Origin: Candidatus Accumulibacter affinis
GTDB lineage: Bacteria > Pseudomonadota > Gammaproteobacteria > Burkholderiales > Rhodocyclaceae
Length of the DNA stretch: 64,000 nt
NCBI GenBank assembly: GCA_016713625.1
Contig: JADJOT010000004.1
Span: 80,016-144,015 of the forward strand
Direction of reading: 5' to 3'
The notes below the pieces were generated by a model. That model was not told the DNA's origin, searched no databases, and saw only the letters and a list, made by a program, of their open reading frames with translations. A program made the position numbers and the translations under genes. This document shows positions 55,722 through 64,000 of this stretch, in pieces; the first letter of the stretch is position 1, and every line of letters begins with the position of its first letter.

Positions 55722-55842
55722 GGTATTGCTCCGCTTCGCCTTGGCTGGCCTTGCGCGCAGAGATCAGCCGGGTTCGGCTCTCGGGCGGTGAATGGACGAC
55801 GACCAGGACCCGTCCGAGTGCGTCCATGCCCAGCGTTACGAA
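55719..55842 (-). pseudogene. brnT: BrnT-family toxin, C-terminal fragment only
   Basis: FVTLGMDALGRVLVVVHSPP and RTRLISARKASQGEAEQY are the C-terminal half of BrnT, ending at the brnA start. The N-terminal half is replaced by the end of the DUF2442 gene, so the toxin is broken and the antitoxin gene is an orphan. Confidence 0.7.
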
Positions 55843-56117
55843 AGTCCGATCTCGCTATGCGCCCTGTGCGTGCTCTGATCCGCAAGCAGACGCCCGCACA
55901 AGTACAGGGTATCGGGCGAGATGTCGATTTCATCGGTCCAGGCGACCGTTCCCAGGGCCACATGCGCCTTCATGAACAGTCCGCCCTCGGCCAGCGGAGC
56001 GAATGCCGGATAGCCGAGGTAGGGCCGCATGTCGAGCACGCGTACCTCGCCGTTGGCGAAGACCGTTTCGAGCTGGAATTCGGGCAGCGGGGTGACACTA
56101 ACCACGTCGGGCGTCAT
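55836..56117 (-). CDS. DUF2442 domain protein
   Basis: 93 residues. The domain is visible as FQLETVFANGEVRVLDMRPY, FMKAHVALGTVAWTDEIDIS and PDTLY. Beyond residue 72 the tail (LCGRLLADQSTHRAHSEIGLS) is not part of the domain and reads into the brnT fragment, so the gene was probably fused to it by deletion. DUF2442 genes are frequent partners of DUF4160 genes, a predicted toxin-antitoxin-like pair; the partner is 10 bp upstream. Confidence 0.85.
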   Translation of the reverse strand: MTPDVVSVTPLPEFQLETVFANGEVRVLDMRPYLGYPAFAPLAEGGLFMKAHVALGTVAWTDEIDISPDTLYLCGRLLADQSTHRAHSEIGLS

Positions 56118-56127
56118 CGCAATTTCC

Positions 56128-56382
56128 TCAACGCAGTGGATCGATCTTGTACGGCGTCTGACCGCTGGCAGCGAGTGTCCAGTCCGCCATGAGCTCGTCC
56201 CGGTGAATTTCGATCCAGGCCTGCACGAGCTTCATCTGGCGAGACGGCAAGCTCCCATCGAGCACTTCGCCGTCCGGGATACCGAGGACAATCCTGAATT
56301 CGTTGTAGCGCACGTGAATAAGTGGTGCGTGGTGCTTCTCGATGTCAAGCGCGTACATGGACACGAGAATGCCGTAAAACAT
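56128..56382 (-). CDS. DUF4160 domain protein
   Basis: 84 residues with the domain signature MFYGILVSMYALDIEKHHAP, HVRYNEFRIVLGIPDGEVLDG and LVQAWIEIHRDELMADW. Upstream codons still read PTISMF as in longer family members, but no start codon is found there, so the ATG at 56382 is used. It is translated together with the DUF2442 gene. The toxin-antitoxin role is a prediction from co-occurrence. Confidence 0.85.
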   Translation of the reverse strand: MFYGILVSMYALDIEKHHAPLIHVRYNEFRIVLGIPDGEVLDGSLPSRQMKLVQAWIEIHRDELMADWTLAASGQTPYKIDPLR

Positions 56383-56585
56383 GCTGATGGTCGGCGCACG
56401 CCACTCCTTCTCAGGGCGCGCGAACAGCGCCGAGGTTCAGTCAATGAACTCCGATCGTGCCACCATGCGACCGGGAAAACAAGAGAGGAAAGCCCCGAGC
56501 TTGCCGCGCCGCATCGAAGCCGTGCGCAAGGATGCGTGATTACCCGAACCCGGAGGGTGTGCTGAAGGAAAGTGTTGGAATGTTA

Positions 56586-56733
56586 GAACTGACCCCGGGC
56601 GGCGACCCTTTAGAACTGACCCCGGGCGGCGACCCTTGAATGTTAGCTGGAACCGACCCCGGGCGGCGACCCGAGAACTGACCCCGGGCGGCGGACCCGG
56701 CGGTTCCACGCTGACCCCGGACGGCTGGACCCC
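56586..56733. repeat. degenerate tandem repeat, five units of about 23-25 bp
   Basis: GAACTGACCCCGGGCGGCGACCC or a close variant starts at 56586, 56613, 56650 and 56675, with a more diverged copy near 56710. The spacing is uneven (25-37 bp), so this is not a CRISPR array. It lies in a gene-free stretch between the DUF4160 gene and a broken beta-propeller gene. Confidence 0.85.
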
Positions 56734-57122
56734 AGCAAGCGAGCTACGAGCAGAAACGGGCATACGGGCAATCACAACGCGATCGGAATGTCAGGAATAC
56801 TGTGCCCTGCAATGCCTTGAGCAGATTCGAAAACAAATCGTCTGGCCGAAAAGCACTTTTATCTCCTCCTAGTTTTTGAATCTCTCCACCAAGCCCAAAG
56901 TGCGCTCCGTAGTGATTAACGGCAACGCAATTAGTTGTCCACCGCCCATCGAAGATGCTATGTCTCTTGCCATACAGAGATGTCTGAAGTCGATGACCTT
57001 GACGTCGCCCACTTGTGGCTGGCCTGAGATAAGTTCTTCGACACCTGCACACGACGGAATTCTCCGCGTGCCACGGCCCGGATTGTCGAAAGACTTTTCA
57101 GCAGCGCTTATGGTGGCGTGCC
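56734..57122. other. 390-bp stretch without a supportable gene
   Basis: Locally AT-richer than its surroundings (GTTTTTGAATCTCTCC near 56872). A minus-strand frame of about 100 codons has no RBS or family features. Nothing assigned. Confidence 0.35.
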
Positions 57123-58022
57123 GTGGCATTGACCTCTCCGCGCTCGTTCCAGGCGCCGCCAGCCCGCGTGGCGCCGCGAGCCTCTTCTTGTCGGGGACAG
57201 ACGACAACGTGCTTTACCGCGCTACGACGTGGAGCCGACAGGCACCCCGGTGCTCAGGCGAGTATCGCCACGCCGTTCCCGTCAGGCATCGCGTTTAGCC
57301 CCCGCGGGAACTCTTCGTTGCAAACACCCTTCCTTATCCCGTGGAGGTGCCTTGTCCTTGGCACTGTATCCCGCTTCCTTGACCCGCTTGGCACGCTACC
57401 TGGCGCATGGGACGATCTCAGGGCTTAGCAAGGAGGTGGAGGAGCTCCTCTTTCGCCAAGGCGAACTGCTCGTCGTAAACCAGGGCGCCGCTAACATCGC
57501 CAGGTTTGCCTTCGACGGCGCGCAGAGCGCTTCGCCTAATGGGGGTGATCACGGGCCTTAGCACCAACGAGCGCGGCATCGCGGGAATCCCGCCACAGAC
57601 GGAGATCTTCGTGTCGCGCTGCTGCAGGAGTAACCGGATTGACCGCTTCGTCTTCGATTCAAGCGGTCACGCCTCGCCAAATGGCACGATCACGGGCGGT
57701 GGGCTGTCCAGCCCGCACGGTATGGCTTTCAGCCCGTGGGGCGAGCTCTTTGTCGCGAATGGAGCAGAGCGACAGTATCTCGCGGTTCAGCTTCGACGCG
57801 CTCGGCCACGCCTCGCTGAGTGGAACGATCACCGGCATCGGGCTCGACATTCCGATCGGTCTCAGGTTCAGTCCGTGGGGTGAACTCTTCGTTGCGAATG
57901 AAGAAACCAGTGCGGTCTCGCGCTGGACCTTCGATGTGTCGCACAACGCGATCGCGAATGGGTCGCTACGACGCCGGCAAGCCGTCTCAACTGGTTGGAG
58001 TTCGCTCCTTCGACCCCGCTAA
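57123..58022 (+). pseudogene. beta-propeller (NHL/SMP-30-like) repeat protein, multiply frameshifted
   Basis: Repeating units of the type GTITG-x-GLSSPHGMAFSPWGELFVANG and RFSFDALGHASLSGTITGIG appear at least four times, spread over three frames (around 57290, 57450, 57650 and 57800). Each unit is a blade of a secreted beta-propeller. No single frame covers more than two blades. A remnant or indel-damaged gene; binding partner unknown. Confidence 0.65.
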
Positions 58023-58379
58023 GCACGCCAGAACCCAGTTCCCTCAAGCTCTTTGTGGTAGCCACACTCGCACTCGCGTGCATCCTCGCGAAAGGTCGCC
58101 AGTTGTCGTGAGAAAGTCAGCGTAAACGCGGTGTTTCCAGAAGTCACACAGCCGGGGTCTGACATTCCAAACACCCGGAAAAAGGGGACAGGTACGAACA
58201 AGCGTGTTCAAACACAAGGCGAGTAAGCAAGAGCTGGGGTCCGGTCATGCTTCTTGCCCCGGCCACGCCGCCAGACAGCTTCGCAGGCGACTCGAAGCAT
58301 GCGGAACTGCACCGCAGCGTTTCGCCTGCAGGTGCTCACCGATGCTAAGATGCGTCATTTCGATGTCACTGCCAAACCT

Positions 58380-58590
58380 ATGCCGAACCTCACCTTACGC
58401 GATGTGCCTGCCGACTTGCACCTGTGGTTGAAGCAACAGGCGCAGGCTCACCGCCGTTCGCTCAATCAGGAAGGTTATCCTTCAACTCGATGCGTTGCGG
58501 GCCTTCCTGCCAGCCGGTCTGACGCCGACCTGCGGCTGGCTCGTATCCGCGCGATTGCCGCGCGCGCTCGTCTGCCCCGTGCTCGATGAG
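58380..58590 (+). pseudogene. VapB/FitA-type antitoxin, frameshifted
   Basis: MPNLTLRDVPADLHLWLKQQ and AHRRSLNQE form the Arc-like ribbon-helix-helix N-terminus of FitA-type antitoxins. After QE the family frame continues LQLDALRAFLPAG one base off. It precedes a PIN-domain remnant in the same direction. Confidence 0.6.
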
Positions 58591-58644
58591 CGCCCCGAGG
58601 CTGAGATTCTCCGGGCTTGGGTGGGACGGACTGCCGCGCTGACG

Positions 58645-59045
58645 ATGGTCGTCGATGGCTCGGCATTGGTCGCCATCCTGTTGGGTGAGCCGGAGTGCGG
58701 CGCGTTGGCTCTCGCGCTCGCCGGAGCAAATGCCGGTGATCTGCGCACCCAACTGGCTGGAGGCGATGATGGTGATCTCAGCCCGGCTCGGCCGCCCGGG
58801 TGTGCAGGCGGCGTTGGGCGAACTGCTCGACGCCGCCGAAGTACAGATCGAACCGCTGACGCCGAATTGGTGCAAACAGCCTTCGACGCTTGGCAACGCT
58901 TCGGCAAAGGGCGCCATCCGGCCGGGTTGAACTTCGGCGATTGTTTTGCCTACGCCTTGACCAGCCGCCGGGGCGAGTATTGCTGCTTTTCAAGGGTCAT
59001 GACTTTTCGCAAACCGACATCAGGCGGGCTCCTGATCAGCCATGA
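58645..59045 (+). pseudogene. VapC-type PIN-domain toxin, multiply frameshifted
   Basis: MVVDGSALVAILLGEPE has the first PIN aspartate. The middle part MVISARLGRPGVQAALGELL lies one frame away, then LNFGDCFAYALTSRRGE (second acidic site) returns to the first frame and LLFKGHDFSQTDIRRA ends in a third at 59045. Correctly joined it is a full VapC of about 133 residues that would cleave RNA. As read it is inactive. Confidence 0.65.
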
Positions 59046-59110
59046 ACTAACCCAGCCGGTGTCACGTTTAACATTCCAGCATTTGCGTTCTACGAAGGTG
59101 TCCTACCATC

Positions 59111-60496
59111 CTGAAGTTTAGACACTCCGCGATGGCCGCCGGATGCCGGAGGCATTCGAGCCGCGGGAAAAATTTTCCAGAAAATGCAAAAAATACTTGA
59201 CGCAGCCAGGGAATCGTGGGGTCGCCGCGCGCTGCTTGCGCATGGTTCTCGCGCAAGCAGCGCGCGGCGCTAGTGAGGATCGTTTTCGATCCCGGACTTT
59301 CCCTCATGTCTCTCGCTGCCAACGTTTGCTTGCTGCTCTCGGAATGGATTTCCTTTCTCCTGGTGGCCGTGCCACCGCCGTTTCCTCGCCGAACCTTCGT
59401 CGAACTGCTGATCGGCTGCCTGCTCAACCCGGAGGGCTGGGTTACGCAGGCCATCGGGGCCATTCGCCGAGAGGCACTGGACCTATTACAAGCTCATCGA
59501 GCGGGCACAGCTGCCGGTCACCGAACGGTCGCTGCGTTTGTTGCAGCTGGTGCTGACGGTGTGCCCGGCAGAACTGGTGACTGATTCTCGACGATACGCT
59601 GGTTCCGCGCTGCGAAGTCCGGGCCGGGGATCAGTATCAAGCACGATACAGCCACAAGGCCAATCGGCCGACGTTTTTGAACAACCAGTGCTGGGTCACG
59701 CTGGCCTTGGTCGTTCGCGTCCGGTTGGGTTCGGCGCTGACGGTGCCGATTCGCTCCTGGCTGCTCGAAGAATCGGGTCAGCGCGGCAAGCTCTGGGTGG
59801 CACGGCAATTGATAGACTCGATCCGCGGGCACGTGAAGGGGGTGCGCTTGCTGATCGATGCCTGGTTCATGCGCAGCACTCTGATTCTGCCCTTGCTCGA
59901 ACAGCAGGTCCGCATCATCGGGCAGGTGCGGCGAGATACCGCCTTGTTTCTCCCGCCCGAACCAGAACCAAACGCCGAGGACGCAAGCGCAAGTACGGCC
60001 AGCGGGTCGATGCAGCGATGCTCAGCTTGCCGATGCAAGAGATGGAACGGATGCTGTACGGCAAGGTGCAGCCGGTCCAGGTGCGCTCGGTCCTCGCCGT
60101 GGCGCGATTCCTGAAGGGCTCCCGGTACGCGCGGTGTGGTGCGAGATGTTCCTGCCGAGCACACCTGGTCGCGTCCTGCCTGATTCTGGCTACCGAGATC
60201 GACCTGTCGGCCCGACAGGTCGTCGGATCTACGCCGAACGCTGGGGAATCGAGCCCTTGTTTCACAATCTGAAGCGCTGGTGGGGTGTGGCCAATCTGTG
60301 GCAGCAGTCGACGGCTGCGCTGGAACTGTGGATGCAGATTCGTTCCACGGCCTACACCTTGACGCAATTGCTGGCCCTGCAGCGTTGAGGCGTCTGGCCC
60401 AGCGCCGATCGGCGCTGGGCAATGCCATCGTCGTGCTGATCATCGCTCGCCTCCACGGAAATCCCGGCCGGCGGGACCCGCGTGTCTAAACTTCAG
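59111..60496 (+). mobile_element. insertion sequence of about 1.39 kb with 15-bp inverted repeats
   Basis: CTGAAGTTTAGACAC at 59111-59125 and its exact complement at 60482-60496 bracket a DDE transposase gene. No clear target duplication is seen (only TC at both sides). Its right end cuts a minus-strand gene remnant at 60497. Confidence 0.8.
59306..60388 (+). pseudogene. DDE transposase with several frameshifts
   Basis: Pieces in order: MSLAANVCLLLSEWISFLL, a catalytic aspartate region ILDDTLVPRCEVRAGDQYQ, NNQCWVTLALVVRVRLG, the second aspartate in LLIDAWFMRSTLI, RGRKRKYGQRVDAAMLSLPM, then YAERWGIEPLFHNLKRWWG with the third acid and a stop at 60388. At least four frame changes separate them. 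It resembles IS4/IS5-superfamily enzymes, but I cannot name the IS family. Confidence 0.75.
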
Positions 60497-61663
60497 TCAC
60501 TGCAACTATCCACGCCGCCAAGGTCACGCATGAGATGGAGCGCATCACGTAGCAAGGCGCTGAAGTCGTTCAGCAGATCCGGGAGCGCTGCCGCCCAGCG
60601 TCCATCATTGGGCATGTCGCGCACGCCTGCATGAACGTGCTGCGGCGCAAACTTACGATTTCCCATTCGACAATGTCGCTTGATCCGCTCTGGCGCATCG
60701 CTTCCCTCCATTTCGCTTGCCCAGCGAAATGGTTCGCGAAGAAACGCACGGCGTCAGGACCTCCCGCAAGGCCAAACGCACGCTGGCGGTCAGCTATCTC
60801 GCTCGAGTATTCGCGCCAGCGATAAAGGTCGGATCACGTGCTCGCGATTTGACGCCCGGTTGAGCAACAAACGCCACAGCGTTTGCATCGCCAGGCGTGG
60901 GTAGCATTCGGGCGTTCTCACGAATACGCGCCAGCTCGGCAGCATCGTCATCACGTTCGAGCTTGGCCGGTTCTTCAGGCATCGCTCGATCAACGACGTC
61001 AGTTGGTCGTGCAGGTTGCCTACCACGCCTGACCAGCCATAACAACAGCCTGGGATCGTCGAGATGCCGGATCAGCCAACGCGCCAGATGGTGCATCACC
61101 TCGTCCAGCGGCTGGCGCGATGCCCGCTATCCACCATCGCCATCCACGGTGCAAGTCGGTAGGATGCCGGCCGGCGCGTCAAGCTAAAGGTGAGCAGCTG
61201 CTCAACGGCGGTCTGGGCCAGCACGCCAAACCGGCCGAGGTCAGCATGGCGGTACAAATCCTGACTCAGGGTTCCAGCCAATCCAGCGATGGCACGGGGT
61301 CCAGTTCCGCAAACCGTTTCGCCGGCAAACCGCGCGAATCGCTCAGCGCCCACAACATGCGGCCGACGGGAGTCATCTCCTTCGTGCTTGCACGGGGGCG
61401 GCCGATGGCGCATTCGACAACGATGCGTTCCTTGCCACGCTCCGTCGCGATGGGTCGCGGCCCAAAAGCGCTCCCAATGTCTTGTACAAGTAGGTGTGAT
61501 ACCGGTGTTCGGGGTAAAGAATCAGGGTGACGTTCTTTGCCCTCCATTCATTGGCGCGCTCCGCCTCCTTGCCTTTAGAATGGCTGCCAAGGCAAACATC
61601 CTCCGGCGGCGATTCGCCCAGCAGGCGGTCGGCGGCCAGCGCGTCCATCATGTAGCGCAACAC
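60497..61663 (-). pseudogene. remnant of a large helical protein, multiply frameshifted
   Basis: On the minus strand, ALARW-type helical sequence (MHHLARWLIRHLDDPRLLLW; AELARIRENA; MPNDGRWAAALPDLLNDFSA; LLRDALHLMRDLGG) is spread over several frames and stops at the IS end. The style resembles the C-terminal repeats of very large, defence-associated SIR2-like proteins, but this is impression only. The part upstream of 61100 (VECAIGRPRASTKEMTPVGR) may belong to a different gene. The insertion sequence at 59111 removed the 3' end. Confidence 0.35.
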
Positions 61664-61689
61664 CCGGATCCTTGATGCTCAGACCTCCC

Positions 61690-63850
61690 GGAAACCCCGC
61701 TGAAGTGCGCCCAATTTTGGACAGTGTAGGCAAGCTGACCTCATAGCGGAACGCGCCTGCCTCGATGCGCAACCATTTCCCACCGGGGATCCTGGCGCCG
61801 AGGCCGGTGAGCTTGCGGCAGAGTTGTTCCTGAGCACTACGGCGGGCGGGTTGCTCCAGCGGCTCCAGGCGCACGACCACCATTGCTCGTCGCTGCGTGT
61901 CCAGCCCTGGCGGTTGAAGATCGCGTAGAGCAAGGTCCACCGATCGCTGTCCTTGGCGTAACTGTCGGCAAGCCAATCCAGAAGCTGACGGCGGGCATTC
62001 CATACCGAGGTGGTGACGAAGTCGAAGAGGTTTTCCCTTCGTTGTCGATGGCTTTGAAGGGCGGTAATCGGACAACCCCGCGACATCGACGCGCTCGGGC
62101 AACTGGGCTTTGTCGGCCTGGGTTGTTTGAGTTTGCGTTTCGCTCACAGTGATGGCTTCAGCGAGTCGCCGATGCCGACTGTTGTGACGTTCGCTGCCGT
62201 CGCGATTGAAGCTCGGTTGGGTTTTGGCGTATTTGCGCGAGAGAGTTTGGCGAGATGCCGCCGGGTAGTCGCTATCCTGCTGCGCCAGCGCCGATCCGAG
62301 GATTGGCGATGTCCTGTTTCTCGCTGTCGGCGAGTCCAAAGCGGATGGCCAATGATAGGGATGACGCGCCTGGAGGTGCCGAACGTGTTCTCCAGGGCGC
62401 CCTAGCGACTGAGCATCGCGGTGAGCACTTCTTCTGAGAGCTGAAGGTCACCCTCCCAGCACAACACGCTGATGCAGTGATGGGTGCGCAGATTCCACAA
62501 CACCAGCCGGCGCAGATCGAAAGCGTGCGGCGGGTCGACCGTGCCAATTGTCGGGGTCGCTGTCGGGTGAGTGACAGGGGCGGCCGGGTCTCTTCGAGCA
62601 GACGATAGTCCGTACCGTTGATCTGCGTGGTGGGTGAAGTCGGTCGCTGGCAAGGCCATGAGCCGTGCTTGATTGGCGTTCTTCTCCCAGGTGATGAAGA
62701 GGGCGTACGCTGCCTTTAATGGGTTCGCTGAAAAAGCCCAGGCCATCGCCCTCACGGTCGAAGATACACCGGCAGGGTGCCAAGGGACTGTTCTCGCGCA
62801 TACTCGCCAAACTTCCAGAGCATCTGGGCGCGCAGGTTCCCCTGCCCTCCTGAATCTCAAAAGTGACGATGCGCCCCGTTCGTCACAAGTGACCAGATTG
62901 GTCTGTCCGGGCATCGGCATCCGCCGTTGCGTGCTCCAGGCCGCATGCACCTTGTTCTGTCAGTATAAGGCAAGAGATGGCCGTCGCTAAACCACAACCG
63001 GACGGCGACCAGCCCCTACGTGAATCTGATCTGCGAAAAAATTCCTTCAGCAGTGTCCCGGCCCGAGACTTGCCGGCGACCTCATGGAACCAGCCCCACA
63101 ACGTGTCGAGAGCGGGTAACCGCCCCAAGCCCAAGAGCCGTCCCGCCTCTTCCACCGCCGCATGTTTGAGCTGTTCGATGGAGCGGATGTCGCGCACCGC
63201 CATCGAGGAGGGCGAACACGACGAAGATACGCCAACCGTTACCGAACAACCGGAAGATCCGTTGCATCCACTGCCATTGGCTGATCAGCTCCAACAAGAC
63301 AGGAAAATGCCGACATAGCGGCTGGCTTCCCAGCCATGGTTATCATCCGCGCGGAAGCTCGTCCTGGGTGCGGGCGCACGTTCCGGTGCGGTCGGCTCCG
63401 CTTTGCGGCCTGGCTGCTCGACTCATCCCCCTGGCGGCATCGCTTCAAGGGTCGGCGGATCGACCCGCAAGACCTCTTCGATGACCGTCTCCTCCAGCGC
63501 ACAGTTCACCACCGCTTCGCCATCCACGCCAGTTCTGGGGTCCTCCTTAGCGGACATCTTCTCGGCGCGCGCCGCAAAGCCTTCAGTTCGCGGACTGAGC
63601 CACGACCGACGTTTGCCGACAGCCACAGCCGACCTTAGCACGCGGAAGTTCGAAATCGCTCACGCTGGCTCGGACTGTGGCCCATGCGGCAACCCGTTCA
63701 CCCCAAATAACCGATAACTTTCGCGACGGTGACCTTGGCATCACTGGCGACTGAGACGGCACCTCGGCCAAGCGCGTCTGGTTAAGGTTCCTCTGTAACA
63801 ACTCGACCACCGGGAGGCGCCGCTCGGCCTTGTCGGCGAAGTTACTTGTT
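61690..63850 (-). pseudogene. remnant of a transposase-like protein, multiply frameshifted
   Basis: Consecutive minus-strand pieces in changing frames fit one protein of about 650-700 residues: VVELLQRNLNQTRLAE, ELISQWQWMQRIFRLFGNGW, AVRDIRSIEQLKHAAVEEAG, LDTLWGWFHEVAGKSRAGTL, HAAWSTQRRMPMPGQTNLVT, YIFDREGDGLGFFS-like text near 62755, WEKNANQARLMALP, AFDLRRLVLWNLRTHH, and RLEPLEQPARRSAQEQLCRK near 61830. This looks like a large DDE-type transposase family seen in high-GC betaproteobacteria. At least six frame changes make it non-functional as written. Confidence 0.5.
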
Positions 63851-64000
63851 GCTCAGGCAGCGGCGATGGTAGAAGGATGGCGCCCCGGCTGCGAGGCCAC
63901 GGGGCAGAGTGGAAACCGAATAGCCCCTGCCGAGGTCGAAACGACCCGCCTGCTTGACTAACTGCTGCGCAACAACTCGCTCTGCGTCACCGATCGACTC

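Noticed and set aside
56586..56733. GC-rich tandem units considered as a CRISPR array
   Set aside because: Uneven spacing of 2-14 bp between units and no spacer diversity; no cas genes in the window.

Overview
The window is G+C-rich and carries Betaproteobacteria-style gene content: succinylase-branch dap genes beside pilU, smc-zipA-ligA, and an MSHA/type II-like pilin cluster. Together with a methylmalonyl-CoA decarboxylase-like gene this suggests a member of the Rhodocyclales, possibly near Candidatus Accumulibacter. That placement is inferred from gene content and protein style, not from a search.

Layout. (1) 1-7.9 kb is a mobile or genomic-island flank. It holds a tyrosine recombinase running off the left edge, a perfect palindrome, a truncated DDE transposase with its AAA ATPase partner, three uncharacterised genes, a complete IS4-family element with 17-bp inverted repeats and an 11-bp target duplication, and an HExxH protein. 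It ends at a tRNA-Arg gene. (2) 8.2-28.1 kb is a housekeeping core: pepN; a minus-strand set prmB, dapE, pilU, dapD, dapC; a SEC-C protein and queF; then plus-strand smc, zipA, ligA, a purine-salvage pair, def, a low-molecular-weight phosphatase and a YhhQ-type transporter. (3) 28.2-36.5 kb is a defence island: a complete type I Zorya operon (zorA, zorB, zorC, zorD), preceded by an ORF resembling the extra N-terminal domain of type I restriction HsdR proteins. (4) 36.5-40.1 kb returns to metabolic genes (nudF, a YihY/BrkB membrane protein, a methylmalonyl-CoA decarboxylase-like protein, a DJ-1/PfpI protein). (5) 40.1-50.9 kb is a minus-strand pilus/secretion operon: lytic transglycosylase, major pseudopilin, GspF, GspE, PilM/N/O/P-like proteins, a secretin lipoprotein ending in a cohesin-like domain, and three more pseudopilins. 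(6) 51-64 kb is a degraded accessory region. It contains small orphan genes, a broken vanadium haloperoxidase, HicBA, BrnTA, a DUF4160/DUF2442 pair and VapBC modules, a tandem GC-rich repeat, a broken beta-propeller gene, a second insertion sequence and remnants of large proteins.

How the genes work together. Zorya is a described anti-phage system: a proton-driven ZorAB envelope motor coupled to cytosolic ZorC and ZorD. The less explored parts are the HsdR-N-like leader ORF, the cohesin-tailed secretin operon and the palindrome-associated recombinase.

A recurring feature is the single-base frameshift. At several places (near 2763, 6180, 46380, 49706, 50506, three in 53.5-53.9 kb, and 55616) a one-base change restores a canonical protein, mostly in short homopolymers. 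Residual assembly indels are therefore a serious alternative to real pseudogenes, and 'pseudogene' calls here should be read with that in mind.
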